From assembly GCA_004764695.1 (NCBI GenBank), contig SMSO01000034.1, positions 1,195,501 through 1,259,500 of the forward strand: a stretch of DNA of 64,000 bases. Direction: 5' to 3'. Below, piece by piece: positions 27,655-37,900 of the stretch; the first letter of the stretch is position 1; the number at the start of each line of letters is the position of its first letter. Under the pieces are notes generated by a model, which saw only the letters and a program-made list of their open reading frames with translations, was not told where the DNA came from and made no database searches. The position numbers and the translations under genes were made by a program. The stretch comes from Schizochytrium sp. TIO01 (Eukaryota; Sar; Bigyra; Thraustochytrida; Thraustochytriidae).

Positions 27655-29514
27655 TCATGAAAAATAGTATGAAGGAAGATCTTGGTCTTTGAAGTAAGTT
27701 TTTACTTCGTCTGGATTTGTAGTTTGCTTCTGTAAGAAACTGCGCGCACCAATAAGTGCCTCGCCCCAAAAAGTCACATTCCAAATTCCACCAAGCTCAC
27801 CATGGGCAACAAGTGGCGCAGAAATCATCTGTTTGTATAGTGTGTCATTTTCATCCAGTTGTTTGATCCGATCAATGCACGGTCGAAAGTATTTTTCAAG
27901 GTCCTTTTGAACCTTCAAATCAAACTCCATGTCGCACTCTGGAGTGCGTTTAGAGCACATCTTAGAAAATGCTGCATTCATCAACCTCTCGTTCGACACA
28001 TCCGCTGGTATATCGCAGTGTATATAAGCTTCAGGATTAAGCACTTGGCTCAACGAGCGTTTGTCAGGTCCGAAGTACACAGGAACAGATGCTGCCAGAT
28101 AAGAGTCAATGACTTTTTCTGTTATGTATCCGTCGCAAGGTCCATTCTCAAAGACAATTGCGAACTTGTGATCATGATGCATATCGACTGAAGAGTAGCC
28201 ATTATAATGATTTCGCAAATTGACACGGTCTGCAGATGACATTCCAAGCATTTCTGAGGCATTATCCTTTGGACACCTACCTAAGCCCGAGACTGGTTTT
28301 ACGAGTCTCGCAAGCTCAAAAGCAAAGGCTGTGCGAATGGCAGTTGTGTGGCGATACGTATGACAGTGTGATTGGATAAAGGAGGCAAAATGTTTTTTTC
28401 CGTGCAGGATTTGTTGAGGATCAAACAGCCCATGGCGAAATACGGCCTCTTCAACCCCACCATCCTTCGGGATGCAGCAACCGTGAGTAGACACCCAGGC
28501 GTGTTCCTTCTTGTCAGGCAGAAGCATTGGTACACGACGTCCAATCGAGATGAAGGCAGATGGAAAATAAAAACTGATACTTTTGGGTGCAAGATTCTCA
28601 CGTTTCGTATCAAGTTGGATCTGTACCCCATTAACAAATTGTGCCCATGGTTCAAAGCTCATACGGATATGAACTGGGCCAACGGGCTTCTTCGTCTTTG
28701 GGTCACCAATATACGAGATAGACTTAGGAATCTGAAAAATCTTCGCATCTGAAGTCCACATATTTTTTTCGTTGATGTCAACAGATAGTTCCATCATTGC
28801 CGCTTTCTTGATCCGAATTATTGTTTGCATAAGGCTAGTTTGTCCAAACCAGCAAAAACGAAAGTCAGCGTCGAGGCCTAGCATAAACCACATGTCTTCG
28901 TCTTTGATTTTGGGAAACTTTCTATACTCAAAATATTTCTCTTCAGGCATGGCAGAAAATAAGTGAATTTCTTCGTATAGATGTGTCAAACCCTTAGCGA
29001 ACTCTCGTGCCACCCAGTACGCTTCTGTATTAGGATAGTCAGACCTGAATGCATTTTCATAAGAGCAGTATGCCAGGGACACCTTAGACGCTGGGGGACC
29101 ATACCCGCGATAGACATCTACGTGTCTTCCCTGTACAGTGCTAGAACCTTTTGTCGGTTCGAATTTTCTTTTCAGTAGTGGAGGATGGTCACGGCGAGTC
29201 TCTGCCAAGCTCAAGTTCTCTTCTGAAGCAAATTCTCTCTCCAGTGAGTTTTCTGAGGGCTTCGAACTTTTGTCTTTCAACTCAAATGAAGGAACATCAA
29301 TCTCAATAGGCGATTCAGATGTGTCTCCATTGAGCAGCAGCAGCTCGGAGTGTGTGAGCGTTGCCACAATTGCACCAAAGAATGCCCCAACGATCAGGGC
29401 CAAAACAAACTGGCACGTCGAAAAGTGCCGCCAGCCTTGCTGTTGTTGTTGTATCTGGTGATGGTGTTGATGTTTCCCTTGGGCCGGCCGAGTACTACTC
29501 ATGAGCATGGCCAT
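27655..29514 (-). CDS. GT10 alpha-fucosyltransferase, type II membrane protein
   Basis: A 619-residue protein. The N-terminal 33 residues carry His/Gln runs and are cytosolic. Residues 34-53 (CQFVLALIVGAFFGAIVATL) are a signal anchor, followed by an acidic, Ser-rich stem to about residue 110. The catalytic part ends in the GT10 signature near residues 450-483: FAIVFENGPCDGYITEKV, then ASVPVYFG. This matches the F-E-N-S-x-x-x-D-Y-[IV]-T-E-K motif that binds GDP-fucose. Cys residues typical of luminal enzymes are present. GT10 enzymes transfer fucose from GDP-fucose to GlcNAc or glucose in N-glycans or other glycans in the Golgi. Length is larger than the usual 350-450 residues because of the stem and an N-terminal luminal region. 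The acceptor cannot be read. Confidence 0.9.
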   Translation of the reverse strand: MAMLMSSTRPAQGKHQHHHQIQQQQQGWRHFSTCQFVLALIVGAFFGAIVATLTHSELLLLNGDTSESPIEIDVPSFELKDKSSKPSENSLEREFASEENLSLAETRRDHPPLLKRKFEPTKGSSTVQGRHVDVYRGYGPPASKVSLAYCSYENAFRSDYPNTEAYWVAREFAKGLTHLYEEIHLFSAMPEEKYFEYRKFPKIKDEDMWFMLGLDADFRFCWFGQTSLMQTIIRIKKAAMMELSVDINEKNMWTSDAKIFQIPKSISYIGDPKTKKPVGPVHIRMSFEPWAQFVNGVQIQLDTKRENLAPKSISFYFPSAFISIGRRVPMLLPDKKEHAWVSTHGCCIPKDGGVEEAVFRHGLFDPQQILHGKKHFASFIQSHCHTYRHTTAIRTAFAFELARLVKPVSGLGRCPKDNASEMLGMSSADRVNLRNHYNGYSSVDMHHDHKFAIVFENGPCDGYITEKVIDSYLAASVPVYFGPDKRSLSQVLNPEAYIHCDIPADVSNERLMNAAFSKMCSKRTPECDMEFDLKVQKDLEKYFRPCIDRIKQLDENDTLYKQMISAPLVAHGELGGIWNVTFWGEALIGARSFLQKQTTNPDEVKTYFKDQDLPSYYFS

Positions 29515-32500
29515 CGTGCAAAGCCGTGGCAGAATTGCTCTGGCACAAGGGACTCAACTTTCAATTGAGGTTTTGTTCAAACTTTATCTCGAGGATAGTA
29601 TCATTTCCACAAAATGTTAACATTCACTCTATAGTCAGTTAACTTTTGCGCGTTTTAACATGATGGAAGACTGCGACAGACAAAAGGAGTGAGGAATCAA
29701 CCTCACAATAGAAAACCGACTTATAAAAAGGGATGCTGTTTTGTTCAACGCTGCAAGGTACACATTCCTCGTTATGACGCCGGCGGAGGAAGAGAACCTC
29801 GCCGAGTGATCAAGGAAAATGAAGAATAAACTGGTGATCGACGGTCACTGCGTACGAACCATTCACTTGGCCATCAATACTCAAGCTCCAAAGCTTTCCT
29901 ATATACAAAGGAAGTCTGAGTGCGTTGGAGTTCGGAAATAAGGAGAAAAGAGTTTTTTAAAGATTAAAAAAGGGTATCACCTTGTTTGTAAGGTATGTAT
30001 GACTGACGGAGCTACTAAGTCCTGGTTGACTTTCTTTTCTTTTCCTATGATCGTCACCGTGATTCCAGCCTTTAAAATAAAAATAAAAATAAAGAACTGA
30101 TGATAAATTAACCAGAGACAGGCAAACCTTCGACTTATTAACTCTCCCTCCCTTTCGTAGTAGCGGAGTATTTCTTTGCTTTATTTCCAGTCACCTTGAA
30201 GACCCATACGTGACACTTTTGTGCCGAGGTATTTGAGGTCCGGGGCTCGTCCAAGTGGACTAAAGTGAACATAGCGCTCAGAATTTGGTTTCGCCTTGAA
30301 GATTAGTATTTTCTTTCAACATTATAGGGGCCTATACTGCAATTGTAGATATCACGAAAGGAATATCCTTTACCCAAATTCAACATATATTACGAGTGAA
30401 GGTCAGACTCGGCTACGAATTTGCTGCTAGAAGTACCTACTATGTTTGAGGGCCTAATTTGAAGGCGGAAGAAACGAAGTCTCTTAGTCGTACTTCGAGG
30501 CAGGCTTCCTGCCGACCACTCCTTCTTGTTGACGAACGACATCGCTTTTTCTTAACGCTTCTTCCTAATTTTATATTTAGAAAAGTTTACATACCGCACA
30601 GATTATCAAGACAGCTTTGAGCGGCACATAGCTCGTGGTTCACGGGTTATGATAGAAAGGTAGACAGCTACTTTTATTCAATGCGTTGTTGAATTATTAT
30701 AGGTGATTTTATACAACCTAGGTAAAGTGCATTCTGGAGGAGTTTCCGAAAACAGGAACTCGAGCTGACTTGATGATACATTTTTAAAATTAAACAAATA
30801 TATATAATATATATGGTAATTCATTGTGATATATATGTGTATATGCATTGGCTATATAAATATATATATTTACAATAATAAAAAAGAAGAGCCTTTTTAT
30901 TACTCAGGAATATGAAAAAGGCACCTCTTTCCTACCCAGCCTGTGGGCTCCGTATGACCACCGAATGAAGAGCTGCAACATGCCAAAATGTGGGATGGTA
31001 AACTGGCAGGCAACTTGGCGGTCCCAGGAATTCTGATCAGCTGGATGTCTTCACGCTAGCGCAGAACTCGAGGCTGGGAGATGATACTCCACACGACAGA
31101 AATTAATAAAAGTAGTTGGAAACCCTGTTTTTGTCCGAATTTCATTCTGAACAAAAGCTCAGTTATACAAACAAAAAATTCATGGATAGATGCACTGCGT
31201 GGAAGGAGAGAGTGGCAAAGAATCGTGGCAAAACATTCGGCGGATCTAACGCTTAGTGACGAAGAAATAAAGGCAATGGTTCAAAGAAAATTAACTGCCT
31301 CCCCATTTCGAATAGTATATGGATTGATTGTATTGTGAACAGTACAATACTTCATTATAGTGTTGACGTTTGGGTTTGCAACTACTTGATAGAGAACCCT
31401 GTGTAATAAAATTATGTCAAACTTTAAGTCATTGATCCGTGCGAATGAAGATTCTATGAAAATACTCCCTTGGTTGCAATTCTAGTCTACTACACCAATT
31501 CAAAGCTTGGACGTTTCGAAGGCACTTTATTTTTTCCAGAAACGATCAAATCATCGGAGATCCTCAAGGCTCCCAAAGAGTTGGATTTGCAAATTTTAAC
31601 CTTCAGGATGCTTTATAACTTTATTTGCAGTTTTTAACCAGGTACCTATAGTTAGGTAGCCAATTCTGGCACATCCTGTTCAGCATATGACCAGAAGTAC
31701 TGCCTTGAGCTTTTACCCAAGTCTAAGAATTGATAAAAGCAGTCGTTCTCAGGTGAAAGTATCATTTTACCTCTCTTTCAGGGTGCTATTCAAGCTTTCT
31801 GGAAGTGGAGACTGAATGAAAACACTCGGTATAGTTTTATGTTTTCTATTCACAGTTTCAATCGTTGGCGATTAATAAAGCTACCTCTCTGTGTGCTGGA
31901 CAGGAAACAAACCATCCTCATGGTAGGCTCGGTGATGCCCATGGACGTGGCGAAATTTATCGAGGGACCCCTCAGAGAGACAATGTTCTACTGCTGTCTG
32001 ACGGGGCCCGTAGGCATTCAAAAGACCTCCCGGCCTCGTTGATGAACGAAGAACAATGCTTTCATTCTCCCATATTTAATCAGTAATCCATTTTTAAAGT
32101 GCGCTGAGCTAAGCGCGAAGGCTCAAAATTCGAAGACATGCGACGTCTCTGGTCTCGAAATAGAATGATAAGAATTATCAAAAATATTAGGCACCCTAAA
32201 AGTTATTCCAATACGCTTATTGGGGATGCAGTAAAAAGTAAAAAAGCGCGCAACTTGAAGAAATTTCTTTCAGTAGTATGCTTTGTTCAGAAATAATATT
32301 GTAATGACTCAGTAAACCCTAGTACCTATCAGGTGTTAGGAACACCACAATGATGACTGTGAGAGTGGTTTTCTAGTGTCATCCATTTAATGTCGAGCAT
32401 TAGAATAAATTGCAAAATAGTCAATGAAATTATTTTCCATGTAAATTGACCCCTCCACTTCTATCAATACCTTTACCTGTTGCTTGTATCATAACCCAGA

Positions 32501-33233
32501 ACGGAAATATTCTTCAAGTCTTTCAATTTAAATACTACGTTTGAACTTACTTTTTAAAGAACAAATCGCTTAGTCTACATTTATGAAGTAGTTCTGAATA
32601 TCTCCTGGGCAGGGGAGATAAAGTGATAGCCAGTTATCGTATGCGTGTTTTGAAGGATCAGCACAGGAGAACTCCTTCCTAGGGCTCTGTACGTTTCATA
32701 CAGTACATGGAAGAGGGCGGCAAGGTGGGTGACGAAGGAGGAAACGCAGGAATTATATTTGAGGTGCACGAGTATCAGCACCGCACTGATCAGATGAAAC
32801 TGCGGCTTATACTATGCATTTGAAAGATATTTCACTTATGACTCCGATTACGACCCTGATTATTGAATTGTTTGATAGTTACGCTGAAGACGAGCTGAAG
32901 TTTACGACTCGCGAAAGCTATTCTCCAGAGGGATGTCGTATGCTAGCTGAAAGTGCGAAATGTATTGTGGTACTTATGTTGTTCTGATTGCATGGTAAAT
33001 CTTAGGAGACCAAAGGGTGGTGCTGACCCTCGAGCTAGTCTGTGCACGTCGGTGAATTCTGCATCAATGAACATTATTTGTGAAACGAGCAAGACTTGTT
33101 TAAAGTGAATTTACAACATTAAGAGTCATAAACGGAGTCAAATTGAGTGCAGGACTGATAGTATTTAAATAAAAAAAGAAGTATTAAAAAAAAGAGTGTG
33201 TGCTGTTGATGGATTTGGTATCATGCTACGGTT

Positions 33234-33238
33234 CTTCT

Positions 33239-33269
<31 letters not shown>

Positions 33270-33270
33270 C
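33234..33270. repeat. Poly-pyrimidine (C)TTTTTTT tract
   Basis: Runs of up to ten T interrupted by single C, low complexity and non-coding. Confidence 0.9.
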
Positions 33271-34065
33271 ATTTCGGGATGGAGTTTATTGAGGTTCCTG
33301 TATGCCTATCTCAACGCAAATAGTTTAAAAAAAGAAAAAAGAAAAAAAGACAGAGTAAGCGGGCTTTTATTTCCCTACTGCCGTGGTATCTCATCTAGTG
33401 TAACAACACTCCTCCGATGTCCTTTTCGCCGGCTTTTCGTACATTTAAAACCTGCACATCTGGGAGAATACATTGTTTCGATTACTCATGGTCAATTTCC
33501 AGAACCTAACAATCTTGCCATTCCTTCTTGAAGGATCTATAATTTGCAACTGCAAACACTAGCAAGCAAACTGAACAATAACACGAACTTTAGGATTATA
33601 GTATTTCAATATTTCGTTCTGTTTGCTTTCTTTTTTTCTATTATCCCGAACAATAATAATTTTCACAAAATCAGTACACCATTTCCTCCCTTAAACTATG
33701 AATTTACAAGCAATGGTCGTCCCAGACCTGAGAGCGCAATGTCTGATTTTATTAGAAGACAGCTAAGAAATAGAATACATCAGTAAAATGTGTTCTAACC
33801 AAGATTTCTCTCGATCAATGAAGATGACATTACATGGGTTGTAGCATCGCAGGAACAGTGTCTTAATGTCTTCGTCTGAGTTCCCTTCTTTGCAGAGACC
33901 TGCGTTTCTCTATCTACTGCCTCCGCCACTTGTACAAGCCGTAGGCAACTTTAACGGTTTTCCTACTATAAGCCAGACAGTCTTTCACCCAACCACCGCC
34001 GTTGCAAGTGAGCTTTAGTCGTGCATACACGCTACCCGCCACTTTGTTCCATAGTACCAGCCTCG

Positions 34066-34099
34066 ATAACTCATTTATCCAGTCGAATAAGTGAGTTAT
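34066..34099. repeat. Hairpin formed by inverted ATAACTCATTTAT / ATAAGTGAGTTAT arms
   Basis: The left arm at 34066-34078 and the right arm at 34087-34099 are reverse complements except for one G-T pair, separated by 8 bases. The right arm is also a copy of the dispersed AAGTGAGTTATA motif seen near 16971 and 57284. Confidence 0.6.
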
Positions 34100-34252
34100 A
34101 GTTTAACTACCGCCACTTGAGATAATTTTCCTCTCTTCTCATAACACCAGTAGGCAGCACTACTACCAGTATCATGGGGCGAATTGATCAGGGGTAGTAT
34201 TGGCATAGGCCAAACAATAAGGACTACTATTGAGAAAGAAGACTGATGAAGT

Positions 34253-34276
34253 GATTGATTGATCGATCGATCGATA
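34253..34276. repeat. (GATT)/(GATC) microsatellite
   Basis: A short compound tetranucleotide repeat, GATTGATTGATCGATCGATCGAT. Non-coding. Confidence 0.85.
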
Positions 34277-34718
34277 AAGAAAAATAAGGCTATCTATCAG
34301 TCAATGGAAGTCAGACATTGATCAGCTGCGGCGAGCAGACTTGGGCGAAGGCTTCGCGTGTCCGCGAGGTGAGAAACTCCTTGGGCGAGTTTTTGGAGAA
34401 CTTGGATAAGTCAATTGTTGCGGACTGGCTGGCCGCCGACTCACTCTCGGCGGCACCGGCGTCTTCATCCATCGATCTTTTGACTGATTGTTTGATTGAA
34501 TCGCTCACTCTCACTTGCTTATCCGGGCATCGGAACTGCAAGGTTCTGCAAAGGCGCGCACGCGACGGTTCACTCAGGGCTGTGCCTGTTTCTACTGCAT
34601 CCTGATCTAAAGTCGTTTCGGGTCGTCTCTGCGCAGACGGTCTGTCGATCTCCCTCCCGCTGTCTGAACGGCTGTGCGAGTTGACTTCAAGTTCGAGCCC
34701 AAGTTAGTTCAATCTCAA

Positions 34719-34808
34719 GTTTGAATTTCAAATTTGGATTTGAATTTAAATTTCGGATTTCGAACTCGAATTTAAATTCGATTGCGAATTTGAATTTGAA
34801 TTCGAATC
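34719..34808. repeat. Degenerate GAATTT hexanucleotide tract before the giant gene
   Basis: About 90 bases of imperfect GAATTT, AAATTT and TTCGAA units just upstream of the ATG at 34946. It stays open in the frame of the giant gene but contains no ATG, so it is read here as 5'UTR. Confidence 0.7.
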
Positions 34809-34945
34809 ATAAGGCCAACTCAAAATCAAAATCCAGATCTTTATTCGCTGACTTGAATCCGAATTCGGGTCCACATTTGACGGGCGCTTCAGGCCCAATC
34901 AGCCAACAGTCCTTCTACTCGCTCGCGCAAGTTCCGCAGGAAAAT

Positions 34946-37900
34946 ATGAAGCGCCGGCGCTCGATTCGCGGCGAGCCCGAAGCGGCAGCGCCCGAAGCAA
35001 CGGCGCCCGAAGCAACGGCGCCCGAAGCAACGGCGCCCGAGGGCAGTTTGCCAGTGGCACACGTGGCGAACGACGCTGTGGACGCCGGTCTTTGGGACTG
35101 GTCAGCATCGACGGAGGAGGAGGTGCAGAGAGCGCTCTCAGATTACGTCGTGCTTGGCGTGAAGAGCGACGGGTCACGACAGTTCGTATCCCTCAAGGAG
35201 CTCGATGTGAAGGAAGGCTCCACCTTTGAGTCCTTCTGTGCCTATGGAGGCCTCGTTGCGGAGCCTGAGGCACTGAGGCAGGGCCCACCGCGCGAGGAGA
35301 CCACCTTCTCCACGCAGGAGTCTATGGCTGCCGCAGCCACAGCAACGGCAGCCCCGGTAGCAGCTGCGGCGAAGGCAGCTGGATCCAAGTTTGAGACACG
35401 AGAGGTTCTCCCAATCGAAATGGCTCGCAAGATTGTCGACGGCTTGCTCGCGGATGATGAAAGCCTTCCATTCGCAGAACCAGTGGACGCGGAAGGTCTT
35501 GGGCTTGCGGACTACTTCGACGTTGTCAAGCAGCCTATGGACCTTGGCACTATCAAACAAGGACTCGTAACCGGAGACTACCTGCCACAGTTCTCTGTAG
35601 TGGTCGCAGCAGCAGAAGCGGCACCCCATGCCAAGGCGGAGAAGGGCTCATCCTCCGCTGTCCCTGCTTCAAATGGAAGCAACAGCAAAAAGTCCAAGAC
35701 CGGGACCAAACAAACTCCCAAGAAAGCGAAGCCTTCGGCGAGTAAATCATCCTCTAAGTCTTCTAAGCGAAAGGGAAGTCGCCGGGCTTCAAGGATAGCT
35801 AGCGAGGATGACATGCTCTTGGACGAAGTTGAGGAGGCTGACGAAAGCGATGGGGCACTCTTGAAGACTAAATCAAAGGGTCGTGCAGCTAGATCCTCAT
35901 CGTCGCCGACTTCCTCATCTGGCGCTGATGCCATTTTGAGTGCATACCCAGGCTTAGAAGGTTGGGTCGATGCCGAAAAGCTCAACACTCACCTCAAACT
36001 GGTTTTCAGCAATTGTATTGCATATAACCAAAATGGTTCGCCCATTGTTGCGTCAGCTCGTCTTATGATGGAGCACCGTTCCCGTCTATGGTATCGCCAT
36101 GGGTCTAAAAACACCGTCACGATTAACATTCAAGGCAACGTTCTTGACAACGCAGCTGTGGCCAGTTTGCAAGCGGCTGCTGCCCAGGCTGTAGCTTCAC
36201 TTGTGCCCTCTGGATCATCGGCGCTTGCGCAAAGAGTTTATATCCCCAACGTTGTTGACTACATGATTGAGTACGGTGTAGGAGGCGCTAGTCACTCGCT
36301 TTGGCTTGTCGCTGAGCCGAAGGAGGAAGAACAAGTAGAATTGTTAGAAGAAACCTCCGACCGTCGCTCGGGTCGCGGACGGTCGCGCTCTGACAAGGGT
36401 GGGTCCAACAATAAGAAGAAAAAACCAACCACTAAGGTAGCCACCCCAGTAGAGGAACCAAAGTGTACTTTTTACTACCGCATTGCCTGTGTTTCATACA
36501 ATAACGAGTATGTGCCAAAGCTCGAGCCTGCAGCATCGTACGCATACTACTCTGAACAAACGGTTGCTAACTTTCACTTCTGCGCCCGCCTTGTTCATGA
36601 ACTTCGTCAGCGTTTACAACTCAAAGATTCAATTCTTGACTCTGTAGAAAGCCCGAGCGCAACCTTGCTTAAGGCTGCAGTATGGTGCAATGAGGTTGGG
36701 GCTCCACTCCGACCTAACACGGTCTCGTTTTTACGCCAAAATGGGACCTTTATTGAGGAACAAGTTGCTTCAGTTGGGCCACATTTAACTAAAGCATATG
36801 GAGTGGTTGATTTCTTGCGGAAGATGCCTGAACTCGATGACGACTACCTAAATGCGTTGTTCCCACTTCCGGAACCTGCAACTGTCTCGGCGCCTGCGCT
36901 ATTTGATGAAGAACTATTCAGGAAACAGTTTACAACAACCTCAAGTTCTGGCGGACATGGGAACTCCAATGATGACCGCATGCTCTTAGGCATTTCTTCT
37001 GAAGCAACTTCTTCGACCTCAAATGCGTCATCTAGCAGCACTGCGGACGGCCTGCACAAACAGGAACGATCCACAACAGAAACTATTGTCAATGGTTCAA
37101 ACGAAACTGCCACGTCGGCACGCGCCGAGGATTATGGGTATATCAACTTAGGTACTGAGGTCGATGCTGATGCAGAACGTGGGACGATCAAACGAGGCTA
37201 TGAACTCCCCAAACCACAACTGTATTCGTTTCTAGTTGATCCCATTGCAAGTGCTAAAGCCTTGGATGAACTTCCGAAAGTTATGTCTGACAAACCAAAA
37301 ATCAATTCTGCGTCAGTTGCAGGTGCACCTACAGTGCCAACTGCGGTGCCAACAGCAGCAGAACAAGGTAACGTGACCTCTGCGAAGTTGATGGCACCAA
37401 CAAAGCAGGGTCAGGATCTTTTGGGCGCGCGTGTAGAGATGCTCTGGCCTGACGACGGGGTTTGGTATCCCGCTACAGTTGTGCGATACCGGCCAAAGAC
37501 TGAATTGCACTTGCTGCAGTATGATGACCGAAATGAATTGGAGTGGTGCGACCTCAATTCAGGCAGTACCCTTGAGTGTACATGGCGTTTTATCCCAGGT
37601 TATCAAAACAAAACTCAACATACCTTTGACTCACATAATCTCGTTGGCGTAATGCCATGTCAGCACGGACCAATCGAAAAGATTTGTGTCCCACCGAGCC
37701 TCCTTGGGCCAATTACTCGTGTCTACATATTCTTCCAATGCTTTGCTGAACAACTCGGGTGGAATATTCGTCCTTTCTCCCTTGCTGAGTTTGCAGCCGC
37801 GGTGCTTTCCAAATCTGTTCGTACTAACCGTGCGAAGGAGCCACAATCTATAGCCGCTGAACTGTTACTTTGTATTAACTTGGAGCTTCTAAACCTAGTT

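Larger units (their letters stand above)
29515..34945. other. 5.4 kb intergenic region
   Basis: No convincing gene on either strand; ORFs stay below 120 codons and show no motifs. Content: an AT-rich (TA)n-like stretch at 30780-30870, GTACCTA-type motifs near 30430, 31640-31660 and 32320, a poly-T/CT tract at 33234-33270, a cluster of CAAGTG-type motifs with a hairpin at 33925-34125, a (GATT)/(GATC) repeat at 34253-34276, and a GAATTT-like repeat at 34719-34808. The GC-rich part from about 34320 is probably the promoter and 5'UTR of the giant chromatin gene. Confidence 0.55.

Noticed and set aside
31081..31338. 85-codon ORF in the 29.5-34.9 kb gap
   Set aside because: No recognisable domain and no coding-like composition; lies in a region where all ORFs are short.
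34721..34945. N-terminal extension of the giant protein (Asn/Phe/Lys-rich) upstream of 34946
   Set aside because: No ATG in frame and the sequence is a degenerate GAATTT repeat; treated as 5'UTR.
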